A stretch of DNA of 32,838 nt from an uncultured Succinivibrionaceae bacterium (GCA_949286015.1 CASEBB010000013.1:1-32838), one strand, 5' to 3'. Numbered from the stretch's first letter, positions 9,914 through 17,705 are shown. Notes: a model not told the origin generated them from the letters alone. Program-made: numbers and translations.

Positions 9914-10865
9914 TTTTCCCTCATCCTTACGGCTAAATAAGAGCTTGACGCTAGCAGCGCCCGCCCACAGACATCGCCCTATCTGGGGTGAAAAGAGGAC
10001 ACTGGGCCACTACCATTTCAGCTGCGTACATAGTAAGGATTTTGCGGGGGCAAAAACTCCATAAAGATTGCGTGAGGCTAGCAAATTTTCAACATTTCTT
10101 GCACTTGTAGCAAAAACAAGATTAAGCTCACATTTCAGAACTTATCTGTAACGAAGCGCATGAACATCAGCTTTGCGCGGGAGAAAAGAGCGTATACTAA
10201 CGGCCAAAGGTGAGGCTGACACGCACTACGATGTGCAATATATGCTTAGTCTGGTGAGCACATTCAAGTGGTGTCAAACACAGTTACAATCAAGCTTTAA
10301 GGCAAACTGACATACCAGTTTGACGCGACAATTGCAAAAGTCTCTGGTAGCAACTTTTGCGGCCACACCTAACGCGTAAAAGCTGATATTTAAGCCGTGG
10401 TGTGCTATCGAGGTGGAGCTGACAACTCAAAGCCTACAACGAGCGCAGTCACGACTAATGCCAACAGTCAGTATGGCGCATGCTCTCTCCTAAGATGCGG
10501 GTCTGACACAGCCGCACCAAAGTAAGCAAAAGCACTCACCTTACAGATTTCACCGGCTGCTTTAGCCGCAAGGTTAAAGCAGCTTGAGCGTCCCTGCTTG
10601 GCGCAGAGTTGGTTTCAACTATGCCCTACTGTGCTCAAGCACTGGTGCGCTGATGATTGGTACCACTGGCCATAAGAGGAATGCTGGTGGTATGGAGGTG
10701 TAGCTCCTGTTATGTGAGGTGACAAGGGCCACATATGGAGGAAAAGCAGTCCCGAGGCGCTTGAGTGCGCCCGTCGTGGCTGTGCTTTTATCTGCTTGAG
10801 CTCTAGCTACGCGGAGGAGGTGTAGTCAGGGAGGAAGAGCGAGGCAGAGTCATGAGGTGGGTTTT
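9914..10865. promoter_or_regulatory. Long divergent control region between GH31 copy B and the AraC-type gene
   Basis: About 950 bp with no credible gene. It contains TAGCAAAAA near 10108 (TTTTTGCTA on the GH31 strand), which recurs upstream of urtA and the acetyltransferase. A plus-strand TATACT near 10193 with CTTTGC 16 bases upstream is a possible promoter towards the regulator. A perfect 9-bp hairpin (GCTGCTTTA 10556-10564, TAAAGCAGC 10575-10583) lies about 280 bp before the regulator. The length leaves room for several AraC sites or a leader RNA. Confidence 0.45.
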
Positions 10866-11795
10866 ATGATCGACAACGCCGCCATCTTTATGCAGACCGG
10901 CTCTTCCATTGCTGCCGAGCGGATCAGCAGTGTGAACGACAACACGATGCAGAGTCACTTTCACCCTTACTATGAGCTCTTTTACCTAGAAAAGGGCACA
11001 CGTGAGGTGGTGATTGGTGACCACTCTTTTAGTCTGCAACCACACGACTTTATTATCTTCCCCCCTTACACCATGCATCACTCCTTTTCTGGGCATGACA
11101 TCGAGTTCTCCCGTGTGGTGCTGTACTTTAAGCCGGAGGTACTGCCCCCTGAGATTGATGCGATGCTGCAGCAGAATCTGCAGCCGCATACGCTGGTCTC
11201 GCCTGAGCAGAAATTGGACTTCTACCACCAGCTGTGTCAGCTCATCTCCGAGCAAGAGCATCCTGATTCGCTCTTTCATGATCAGGTGCTGTTCTTGCGC
11301 TTAGAGCTCTTGTTAATGTCAGGCCTGCGCTACCAGCGCACCGCGATTGAACCGCACACGAAGGCACGTATTGCCAAGATTGTGAAGTACATTCACAACC
11401 ACTATGACGAGGACTTGGGGCTGGAGGCCTTGGCGACGCGCTTTTTCGTGAACAAGTACCACTTATGCCGCGAGTTTAAGCGCTTTACCATGTGCAACTT
11501 CGTGGAGTACGTTAACAAGATCCGCGTGCTGCATGCGCAGCGCTTGTTTGTGGAGAGCGACAAGACAATTACGCAGATTGCGATGGATGTGGGCTTTGGC
11601 AGCTTGACACACTTTGAGCGTGTCTTTTTCCAGCACACGGGGCAGAAGCCAAAGAAGATGTGCACCTTTATGCGGGAGCAACGTGACCACAATGGCATCA
11701 AGTCACTGCGGGTGCCACCTCTGCCATTAAGTGAGGCGCCAGTGACTGCTGATGTGCGCGCTCTGAATCGCGACAGCGCCACACTTGTGGTCTAA
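10866..11795 (+). CDS. AraC-family transcriptional regulator
   Basis: A 309-residue regulator. The N-terminal cupin-type sensing domain (about 15-90) contains HFHPYYELFYLEKG and FIIFPPYTMHHSF, typical of carbohydrate-responsive AraC proteins. The C-terminal DNA-binding domain (about 165-265) has two helix-turn-helix units, around LGLEALATRFFVNKYHLCREF and ITQIAMDVGFGSLTHFERVF, the most conserved part of the family. I prefer the ATG at 10866, because GAGGTGG ends six bases before it, over an in-frame GTG at 10857. It is divergent from a GH31 gene and close to dctPQM, so it most likely controls those genes in response to an imported sugar (inference). A tail after about residue 275 looks disordered. 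Confidence 0.93.
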   Translation: MIDNAAIFMQTGSSIAAERISSVNDNTMQSHFHPYYELFYLEKGTREVVIGDHSFSLQPHDFIIFPPYTMHHSFSGHDIEFSRVVLYFKPEVLPPEIDAMLQQNLQPHTLVSPEQKLDFYHQLCQLISEQEHPDSLFHDQVLFLRLELLLMSGLRYQRTAIEPHTKARIAKIVKYIHNHYDEDLGLEALATRFFVNKYHLCREFKRFTMCNFVEYVNKIRVLHAQRLFVESDKTITQIAMDVGFGSLTHFERVFFQHTGQKPKKMCTFMREQRDHNGIKSLRVPPLPLSEAPVTADVRALNRDSATLVV

Positions 11796-12388
11796 GAAAA
11801 GCCCAGCGCCAAGAGCTGAGCCCCTACCAGCATGCAGCGGAGCCAGATGCTGTGGTGCATCTGCCTCTGCTGCCACAGCACAAGGTCAACTTGTGACGCT
11901 TGCAAGTGCCAGCGCTGAAGACGGCGCGACCCTCTAAGTAAGTGGATCGAGGCGCCACTCCCGATCTTTTCCTGCCATAACCACAGGAGACGGCGCCCTC
12001 ATACGTGACGGCTTTTCCGGAGCTCAGGTTAGAGCGCTGTGGCGTCTACACCCTCCAAATCAAAGACGCTGATGATCCTAAGCGTAGCTGGAGATTATGG
12101 AGCATGATAGCCACGTCTGTGCTGCTCAGCACTACCACTACCCGCAAGCTCTCACGTGGCTGCTATAGGGAGAGCCACCAACACTACGCGGGTACAGCCA
12201 CTACTCTGGGTAGTGCTACTGCTACGACTGACAGAAGCTACCCCCGCTCAACGCCCTTGCCTGTGCCTACGCTCTGTCCCACCGGCTATCTGTCCTTAAG
12301 ACGCGCCCGCGCATCCTTACCGGCCTCTTGTCTGCCTTTCCCCACCATACAAGCGCGACTTATACGTAGTGCCTCTCGGGGCTGGCTC
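11796..12388. other. 593-bp intergenic region holding a dispersed repeat copy
   Basis: No supported gene. An open frame crossing it (12005-12589) has unusual composition and overlaps the real minus-strand gene, so I treat it as chance. The segment 12005-12095 matches 21835-21927 along its length (GTGACGGCTTTT, GAGCTC, then a hairpin CTCCA...TGGAG). No clear terminator for the AraC-type gene is visible. Confidence 0.5.
12049..12093 (+). repeat. Structured dispersed repeat, copy 1
   Basis: CTCCA (12053-12057) pairs with TGGAG (12089-12093), and inside it ACGCT (12066-12070) pairs with AGCGT (12081-12085). The related copy at 21885-21925 keeps the same nested folding with different bases in the inner stem. 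Confidence 0.5.
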
Positions 12389-12793
12389 TTAGCGGCTATT
12401 GCCAAAATCTCTGACTGCTTGGTAGATACCCTTAAAGGCGGCGACGACAGCACAGGCCAGAATGAGGTACTTAAAGCTCTGGTAGATGAACACCGCATGC
12501 GCCAAGTTCTGCTCAAAGACCTCATCACTGATGCCGTCACGATGGCCGTAGATGTACCACAGCTCACCGTAGAAAGCCCATGGCACTAAGGCCATGGCCA
12601 AAAAGAACATGGAAGAAGGGCGGCGTCTCTGCTTTTGCATGAGATAGGTGGCATAAACCAGCCACATTGAAGCCAGAGCTAAGACCACATACTCAAGGAT
12701 ATTGGCTGGTGTGAGCGGCGCGGAGATATAGGCTATGGCATACAAAGCCACTAAGTGCGCGCAGTTGATAAATATGTGGCGATACTCTTCCAT
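12389..12793 (-). CDS. Small integral membrane protein of unknown function
   Basis: A 134-residue protein with about four hydrophobic segments (roughly 8-27, 32-52, 62-82 and 102-125). A basic loop QKQRRRP follows the second segment and a short charged loop HRDGISDE follows the third. I do not recognise the family. The even hydrophobic pattern, positive inside loop and a GGGATGAG site about six bases before the ATG support it as real. It stands alone, divergent from the first small RNA promoter at 12929. Nothing in the context gives a function. Confidence 0.6.
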   Translation of the reverse strand: MEEYRHIFINCAHLVALYAIAYISAPLTPANILEYVVLALASMWLVYATYLMQKQRRRPSSMFFLAMALVPWAFYGELWYIYGHRDGISDEVFEQNLAHAVFIYQSFKYLILACAVVAAFKGIYQAVRDFGNSR

Positions 12794-12928
12794 GATGGCT
12801 CATCCCTGTGCTTGGCCTTTAGCTTACAGCGCCCGCCCCTGTAAAGTAGGCAGCGAGCGGTGCGTGCGCTTAGTGTAACGCATTTGTGAGCTGTGACCGT
12901 AGTTTTACGCGCTGCTGAGGCGCGCTAA

Positions 12929-12937
12929 TGCTACAAT
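12929..12937 (+). promoter_or_regulatory. Extended -10 promoter of structured RNA copy 1
   Basis: TGCTACAAT, a TGN-extended -10 element, with no good -35 at 16-18 bp. Exactly the same nine bases precede RNA copies 2 and 3 and the tRNA-Thr leader. Confidence 0.65.
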
Positions 12938-12943
12938 GAGATT

Positions 12944-13128
12944 GCCTGTACTGCTGAGTACAGGGAGGCATCATGCCTAAACTTGGCTCTTTTGATCAAA
13001 TCAACAAGTTAATTTGATAAGAATCAAAGAGCTTGGTACGAGTTATCTGCTGGCTATGTCTAATGCTCGAGCCTTACTTACGAGGGACGCCAGCGCCCAT
13101 TGGTAAGGCTCCGTGTAAGCAATCTTTT
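12944..13128 (+). ncRNA. Candidate structured small RNA, copy 1 of 3
   Basis: A putative transcript of about 185 nt. Hairpin 1 is 12943-12970, with arms CCTGTACT and AGTACAGG and a GCTG loop. Hairpin 2 joins GCTCTTTTGAT (12986-12996) to ATCAAAGAGC (13023-13032). A conserved linker contains GCTGGC (13049-13054). Hairpin 3 joins GAGCCTTAC (13069-13077) to GTAAGGCTC (13103-13111) and has an inner stem GGG/CCC whose loop is GCCAGC (13089-13094), which can pair with the linker. A conserved tail CCGTGTAAGC and a TTTT run follow. Sequences between copies drift while the stems are kept. I do not recognise a known RNA family, and no protein-coding reading fits all three copies. Confidence 0.72.
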
Positions 13129-13334
13129 CCGCCTTTCTTCCTGTCCTTGTCCTGCCTCTGCTCTTCTGCTTTCCCCTCAAGCGCAGCACAGTGCAGCTGA
13201 TCGCCCTATTGCCATTATTCCAACCATTATTGGTCCCTACCATGCCCTGCAAACCGCTGCTGCCAGTGTTTTAGCCTGCGAGTGCGCTTGTGCGCATGAG
13301 GCCACTACGGTTTTGTGCACTACTCATGTGGTGA

Positions 13335-13343
13335 TGCTACAAT
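13335..13343 (+). promoter_or_regulatory. Extended -10 promoter of structured RNA copy 2
   Basis: TGCTACAAT, identical to the element before copies 1 and 3. The upstream sequence differs between copies and has no clear -35. Confidence 0.65.
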
Positions 13344-13348
13344 GATAA

Positions 13349-13508
13349 TGCCTGTACTGCTGAGTACAGGGCAGCATCAAGCTGGGATCGCGACCTTTAA
13401 GATTTAGTTAAAGGTCTTATACGAGCCATTGCTGGCTATGTCAAATACTCGGGCCTTACTCTTAGGGATGCCAGTACCCGTAAGTGAGGCCCCGCGTAAG
13501 CGCTTTTT
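13349..13508 (+). ncRNA. Candidate structured small RNA, copy 2 of 3
   Basis: About 160 nt. Hairpin 1 (13349-13373) has the same CCTGTACT/AGTACAGG stem. Hairpin 2 is a perfect 9-bp stem, GACCTTTAA (13392-13400) with TTAAAGGTC (13408-13416), unrelated in sequence to that of copy 1. The linker GCTGGCTATGTC contains GCTGGC at 13431-13436. Hairpin 3 joins GGGCCTTAC (13451-13459) to GTGAGGCCC (13484-13492) with loop GCCAGT at 13470-13475. The tail CCGCGTAAGC is followed by TTTTT at 13504-13508, the best end signal of the three. Confidence 0.74.
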
Positions 13509-13679
13509 CTCGCTTTTCTTTATCCTTTCCTTCTTCTTCATACGCACAGCGCCTTGCTGCCTGCGTTCCTCTGTTTCCCTCTTGGTTTCCATTGTTCTTC
13601 TCAGTAGAGCCACTCTGCAAGGCAGACGCTGCCACCTTTAGCGTGCGCACTTTACCCCTTAGCAACCACTAAGTGAACG

Positions 13680-13688
13680 TGCTACAAT
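13680..13688 (+). promoter_or_regulatory. Extended -10 promoter of structured RNA copy 3
   Basis: TGCTACAAT again. The bases after it (GAGATTGCCTG) match copy 1, so the start point is probably conserved. Confidence 0.65.
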
Positions 13689-13693
13689 GAGAT

Positions 13694-13866
13694 TGCCTGC
13701 GCTACCGAGTGCAGGGGGTATTACGCCGCGACTTCGCTATTTACTGGATGTCTACTGCGTAGACTAGATGTAAATAGCTGGTACAAGTTCATGCTGGCAA
13801 TGTTGAAAGCTCGGGCCTTGCTCTTAGGGATGCCAGTACCCATGAGTGAGGCCCCGTGTAAGCTTC
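13694..13866 (+). ncRNA. Candidate structured small RNA, copy 3 of 3
   Basis: About 170 nt. Hairpin 1 (13694-13720) has changed to CCTGCGCT/AGTGCAGG with loop ACCG and still pairs fully, with one G-T. Hairpin 2 joins GCTATTTAC (13736-13744) to GTAAATAGC (13770-13778), with a second stem TCTAC/GTAGA inside. The linker has GCTGGCA from 13793. Hairpin 3 is the longest, GGGCCTTGCTC (13813-13823) with GAGTGAGGCCC (13844-13854), loop TGCCAGT from 13831. The tail CCGTGTAAGC is conserved, but no T run follows, so the 3' end is uncertain. Confidence 0.72.
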
Positions 13867-14076
13867 TATCCTACCTTTACCCCACCTGCCACAGCATCGA
13901 AAGCATCCCCCTCTCCTGCTTCCTCTCATAGAACGCTGTAACCACCTCTATACTCACGACCTCTCTACCACAACCATTCGCACCTACCACCACAGCTACC
14001 AAAAGCTCTTACCACCTCTGCCTTTACCCCTCTTACTCCTGCGCAAACGGCTTATTTATCAGCAAAAACAGACTTT

Positions 14077-14092
14077 TGTGATATTTTTCACA
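14077..14092. promoter_or_regulatory. Perfect CRP-type palindrome
   Basis: TGTGA-TATTTT-TCACA matches the CRP consensus TGTGA-N6-TCACA exactly and extends outward with T and A runs. It lies just upstream of the -35 of the tRNA-Thr promoter, centred near -50 from the expected start. Confidence 0.6.
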
Positions 14093-14098
14093 AAAAGC

Positions 14099-14127
14099 TT
14101 TACGCTCCTAATTCATTCTGCTACAAT
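14099..14127 (+). promoter_or_regulatory. Promoter of tRNA-Thr
   Basis: TTTACG (14099-14104), 17 bp, TACAAT (14122-14127), with the TG extension just before it. Start expected near 14134, giving a leader of about 74 nt that contains the hairpin CACTAA/TTAGTG. Confidence 0.7.
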
Positions 14128-14207
14128 AGCCGCCGTTCGATGCTCAGGGGCAAACGCCACTGCGTCAAACCCGCACTAATATCAGCTTAGTGTGGCCTCA
14201 TCTCTGT

Positions 14208-14283
14208 GCTGGATTAGCTCAGTCGGTAGAGCAGTTGATTCGTAATCAAAAGGTCGCAAGTTCGATTCTTGTATCCAGCACCA
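14208..14283 (+). tRNA. tRNA-Thr (anticodon CGT)
   Basis: A 76-nt cloverleaf including the encoded CCA. The acceptor arms GCTGGAT and ATCCAGC pair fully, the D arm is GCTC...GAGC, the anticodon loop is TTCGTAA, and the T arm carries GTTCGATTC. The anticodon CGT reads ACG (Thr). The top pair of the anticodon stem is a G-A mismatch. Discriminator base A. No second tRNA follows. Confidence 0.95.
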
Positions 14284-14507
14284 CTTCTCTTCTTTCTCTC
14301 TTTCCTCTCTTTCCTGATCCTGCTGCAAAGCTTCTTTACGCCCTTTCTGTCGCGCTATTCTTACCTACAAGTGTCTTGTTGTGCCTATTCTGCATGTGCT
14401 CTGGCTTCGTCAGTTACACTGCTTAGGCTGGTGTTGTGACCACAGCTCCTGCAAAAGAGCTCCTACCTGATCCTTCGCGTGTCCACACAAGCCTACAAAG
14501 CCAGCGA

Positions 14508-14552
14508 GGGTAGCAACATGTGACTTGAGGAAAGGATATGTTGCCGCTACCC
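14508..14552 (-). terminator. Stem-loop downstream of ureG
   Basis: GGGTAGCAACAT (14508-14519) pairs with ATGTTG-CCG-CTACCC (14538-14552), a 12-bp stem with a 3-nt bulge, directly after the ureG stop. No T tract follows on the minus strand, so it may be an mRNA end stabiliser rather than an intrinsic terminator. Confidence 0.4.
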
Positions 14553-14564
14553 CCGTGGCACTCT

Positions 14565-15185
14565 TTACCCCCGCTCTGGCAGTAAGCCCTTGGTCTTGAT
14601 AAAGGAAATCACTGTGTCTAAGCCTTCTTTGGTGAGCATATTGGCAAAGACAAAGGGTCTCTCCCCGCGCATCTTCTTCGCATCACGCTCCATCACCTCT
14701 AACGAGGCATGAACATACGGTGCTAAGTCGATCTTGTTAATCACCAACAGATCAGAGCGCGTAATACCAGGGCCGCCCTTACGTGGAATCTTATCGCCCT
14801 CAGCCACATCGATCACGTAGATGGTGAGGTCAGCTAACTCGGGACTAAAGGTGGCAGCTAAGTTATCGCCACCACTCTCAATGAAGATCACATCCAGATG
14901 CGGATGGCGCTGATGCAAAACCTCAATCGCCTCTAAGTTCATTGATGCGTCTTCACGAATGGCTGTATGGGGGCAGCCACCAGTCTCCACACCAATAATG
15001 CGGTCAGCGTCTAAGGCCTCGTGTCGCAGCAGAAATTCGGCGTCTTCTTTGGTGTAGATATCATTGGTGATTGCAGCCACCTCGTAATGGTGGCGCATCG
15101 CTTGGCAGAGGTTTAACAGCAGTGCCGTTTTACCTGAGCCAACAGGGCCACTAATGCCCACTCGCAGGCAATCAGCTGTCGCCAT
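14565..15185 (-). CDS. ureG: Urease accessory GTPase UreG
   Basis: A 206-residue SIMIBI-class GTPase that powers nickel delivery to urease with UreD, UreF and UreE. The P-loop is GPVGSGKT at 13-20. The metal-binding CPH is at 71-73, within [14 protein letters not shown]. The effector region is [17 protein letters not shown] at about 103-119, and the guanine-specificity motif is NKID at 150-153. Length is as in other UreG proteins. GAGGA lies about ten bases before the ATG. It is the last gene of ureEFG and about 75 bp after ureF. Confidence 0.98.
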   Translation of the reverse strand: MATADCLRVGISGPVGSGKTALLLNLCQAMRHHYEVAAITNDIYTKEDAEFLLRHEALDADRIIGVETGGCPHTAIREDASMNLEAIEVLHQRHPHLDVIFIESGGDNLAATFSPELADLTIYVIDVAEGDKIPRKGGPGITRSDLLVINKIDLAPYVHASLEVMERDAKKMRGERPFVFANMLTKEGLDTVISFIKTKGLLPERG

Positions 15186-15260
15186 AATCGTGATGTCCTC
15201 TTTTTCTCTCTTACCGTTTTGTACTCTGACCCCTGCTGCGCTTGTTGCCTAAACTACCAA

Positions 15261-16124
15261 TTAACTGCGGAAAATACGCGCATACTGCGTCTCGTGGCAG
15301 GCGCTGGCGATAGCCGTTAAAGGCAGAGCACAGCCCATGTCCTCATCAGCGACATGAAGCGCCGTATTAATCGCTGGCGGTAGCAGCGGCAGTAGCTGTA
15401 AGAGCACCTCTTGTCCGGCGTTTTGTCCTAAAGGCATGGCCTTACAGGCAGTGCAGATCGCGCCCTGCACTAAGGCAAAGGTGTAAGCCTGCAATAGCGC
15501 GGCGCTGTTTACCGCCACCGGCCTCTGCACCGCGCATGGCGGCACAGCAACACGCTGCGCTTCTCCCTGTTGCGGCAGGCTACTGCCCACCTGCTGCGGC
15601 ATAAAGGCCGCAAAGAGCGCCCAGCCTAACACCGCACCACAACTGCTATAAGCTTGCAGCTCTGTACTGATAGCCTCAGGTAAGACCTTAAGGTGCAACA
15701 GGAGGCGTTTTAAAGCATTGCCCACCGAGAGCTCCTCTTGCAGCAGCTCTTTGCTCTCTCGCCCTGAGAGCAAGAGCTCATTGAGCCGCTGGCACTCTTG
15801 CCAGTGCGCCGCTGTCAATTGTGCCGCTGGCACCGAGGCAAGCGTCTCATACATGCGCTTTAGCAGTGGTAAGTCCCAATAAGGCCACACCAGATTGAGC
15901 TCGTCTGCCAAATACGCCTGCAAGTCTGCAGCAGTGTTAATGAGCCCTGCACTAAAGCAGTACTCCAGTCCTTGGGAAAAGGCAAAGGCACCGGTAGGCA
16001 AAGTGGGAGAGCTCAGCCACAGCAAACTTAGAAGCTGGGGTGAGGTTGCAGGCCACAGCAGCGCTGCAGCGCTGTTTACGGCTACTGCGGTGGTACTGTC
16101 ATCTGCCATCAAAGCCGTATCCAT
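15261..16124 (-). CDS. ureF: Urease accessory protein UreF
   Basis: A 287-residue helical accessory protein that binds the UreD-apourease complex and gates nickel insertion. Family features are LPTGAFAFSQGLEY at 42-55 and the C-terminal IASACHETQYARIFRS. It is longer than the usual 225 or so residues, because of an extra N-terminus (about 1-30) and an Ala/Gln-rich insertion (about 175-205). The hexapeptide AVNSAA occurs in both additions (15-20 and 204-209), and the underlying DNA is similar too. GAGGG lies before the ATG. It is 24 bp after ureE. Confidence 0.95.
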   Translation of the reverse strand: MDTALMADDSTTAVAVNSAAALLWPATSPQLLSLLWLSSPTLPTGAFAFSQGLEYCFSAGLINTAADLQAYLADELNLVWPYWDLPLLKRMYETLASVPAAQLTAAHWQECQRLNELLLSGRESKELLQEELSVGNALKRLLLHLKVLPEAISTELQAYSSCGAVLGWALFAAFMPQQVGSSLPQQGEAQRVAVPPCAVQRPVAVNSAALLQAYTFALVQGAICTACKAMPLGQNAGQEVLLQLLPLLPPAINTALHVADEDMGCALPLTAIASACHETQYARIFRS

Positions 16125-16148
16125 AGCCCTACCCTCAAGACTACCTAA

Positions 16149-16751
16149 TTACAAACGCACCGGTTCAATGGCAGCGGATGCTGCCACAATCTTGGTGATC
16201 GCAGCTGGCTCTGCTGCACCATGATCTGCCGCCCCATGCCCATGTTCATGATGACGGGCGTGCTCGTGGCGGTGCTCTTGGGCGTGGTCATGCTCGTGGC
16301 TATGCCCGTGCTCATGGCTGTGACCGGCATAAGCACCAGACTCAGGGCGAAATGGCATGTGCACTGTGCGTGTGGTCAAACCTAACTTGTGGCACAGCTC
16401 CTCAATTACAGGATCGGGTAAAAAGCGCACCTTGCACAGCTCGAGCTCCAGTGGCAAATGGCGGTTGCCTAAGTGGTAGCATGCCTGCCCCCAGCAAAAG
16501 ACATTAGGGGCGGTAGCCTCAATCAGCTCCTCTAAAGCGCAATGCACCACCACCTGTTCACCATTGCTGGTTGCCAGCACGTCACCCTCATGGAGCACCG
16601 TACCCCGTGGCAGCATTAAGCCTGCAACCTGCCCATCGGCCAGCTCTACAGCCTGACGGCACACAGAGCGCTGATGCGCGTTAAGAAAAACGTTGGCGGC
16701 ATCACCTTGCGGTGGCACTTGGCCGAGGAACTGAGAAAAAGTGAGCATCAC
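16149..16751 (-). CDS. ureE: Urease nickel metallochaperone UreE with His-rich tail
   Basis: A 200-residue nickel chaperone. The C-terminal metal-binding domain has ACYHLGNRHLPLEL at 90-103 and HMPFRPESGAY at 131-141, matching the family's metal-site region. Residues 144-177 are almost entirely His, Glu, Gly and Ala (repeats of HEHGH), a tail able to hold several nickel ions. The listed start is a GTG with AGGAGA nine bases upstream. An ATG one codon later is equally possible. It begins an accessory block ureEFG, separated from ureC by about 990 bp of tandem repeats. Confidence 0.96.
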   Translation of the reverse strand: MMLTFSQFLGQVPPQGDAANVFLNAHQRSVCRQAVELADGQVAGLMLPRGTVLHEGDVLATSNGEQVVVHCALEELIEATAPNVFCWGQACYHLGNRHLPLELELCKVRFLPDPVIEELCHKLGLTTRTVHMPFRPESGAYAGHSHEHGHSHEHDHAQEHRHEHARHHEHGHGAADHGAAEPAAITKIVAASAAIEPVRL

Positions 16752-16883
16752 CTTAGAGGATCTCCTGCCGTGAGCGGCTGCTGAGCTTATGAGTTCAGGT
16801 TAAGAATTAGTGAAGAAGTGCTAATGGGCAACGAGTGCAAGCAAAAGCAAAACGATACTGCTGGCGCGCAAGTGAATGTTGCT

Positions 16884-17705
16884 AAAAGTTCTCACCCTCT
16901 TTTAGGGGGCTATACCCATCAATAAGCTGGGTTACGCCACCACGTCCCTTTACGTTAAGAGTACCGCTCTTCAGCGTTACTTACGCTGAGGATTACAGCC
17001 ACCCCTAGCGCTGCTGAGGCACCTGCTAAGAAGCCTGTAAAGCCACCTTATCTCGAGGGGGGGCATGAGGTTAAATTATCCTACCTAAGAGAGGGTCAGA
17101 ACTTTTGGCAATTATCACTACAGCAGTGCAGGTTCCTTACAGCGCAATCTCAGCATAAGCACGGTGGTACTTACTGGTAAGTTTAACCTTAAGTTCTCAC
17201 CCTCTTTTAGGAGGCTATGCCCATAAATAAGCTGAGGTACGCCACCACGTCCCTTTACGTTAAGAGTACCGCTCTTCAGCATTACTTACACTGAGGACTA
17301 CAGCCCACCCCTAGCGCTGCTGAGGCACCTGCTAAGAAGCCTGTAAAGCCACCTTATCTCGAGGGGGGCCTGAGGTTAAATTATCCTACCTAAGAGAGGG
17401 TCAGAACTTTTGGCAATTATATCTACAACACTGAGGGTTACTTAATTGGCAACCTCAAAGTAAAACAGTGGTACTTACCAGTAAGTTTAACCATAAGTTC
17501 TCACCCTCTTTATCAACACCTTTAGCAGAGGGTGTTTGCACGTTCCTCTACGTTAAGGGTACCGTCACTTTAGCGTTACTTACCACGTGGCAGTTCGCCA
17601 CCTAAGCGACACTTAAGCACCTGCTAAGAAGCCCGCCAAGGCACCTTATCTCGAGGGTGGGTGTGGGTGTAATCACACCCACATCAAAAAGGGTTAGAAC
17701 GTTTG
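16884..17705. repeat. Three tandem ~305-bp repeat units between ureE and ureC
   Basis: Units begin at 16884, 17191 and 17495. Each starts with AAGTTCTCACCCTCTTT, and in units 1 and 2 ends with an imperfect inverted copy (CCTAAGAGAGGGTCAGAAC, right ends 17084-17106 and 17389-17411), so each resembles a 220-bp miniature element with terminal inverted repeats. Spacers of about 84 bp are also repeated and end in the palindrome ACTTAC-NN-GTAAGT. All units share GCACCTGCTAAGAAGCC and CACCTTATCTCGAGGG. Units 1 and 2 are close to each other and unit 3 is diverged. No transposase is encoded. Confidence 0.85.
17663..17682. other. Perfect 8-bp hairpin in repeat unit 3
   Basis: GTGGGTGT (17663-17670) and ACACCCAC (17675-17682) with an AATC loop, about 60 bp after the ureC stop. 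No T tract follows on the ureC strand, so it may stabilise the ureABC mRNA or pause transcription. It is absent from units 1 and 2. Confidence 0.5.

Noticed and set aside
11014..11304. Open frames on either strand inside the AraC-type gene
   Set aside because: They are out-of-frame shadows of a well-supported coding sequence.
12005..12589. 194-codon open frame on the plus strand
   Set aside because: It overlaps the hydrophobic minus-strand gene 12389-12793. Its first half runs through a dispersed repeat and has unnatural Thr/Ser/Arg-rich composition. I see no ribosome site.
12944..13128. 6S RNA, SRP RNA, tmRNA or RNase P RNA
   Set aside because: Conserved cores of these RNAs are absent, and three tandem copies would be unexpected for any of them.
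13100..13672. Short open frames in and between the RNA copies, on both strands
   Set aside because: None is conserved across the three copies, while the stems are. The frames follow pyrimidine-rich spacers, which give open frames by chance.
16884..17705. CRISPR array
   Set aside because: Units are about 305 bp with repeated spacers and inverted ends, and no cas genes are present.
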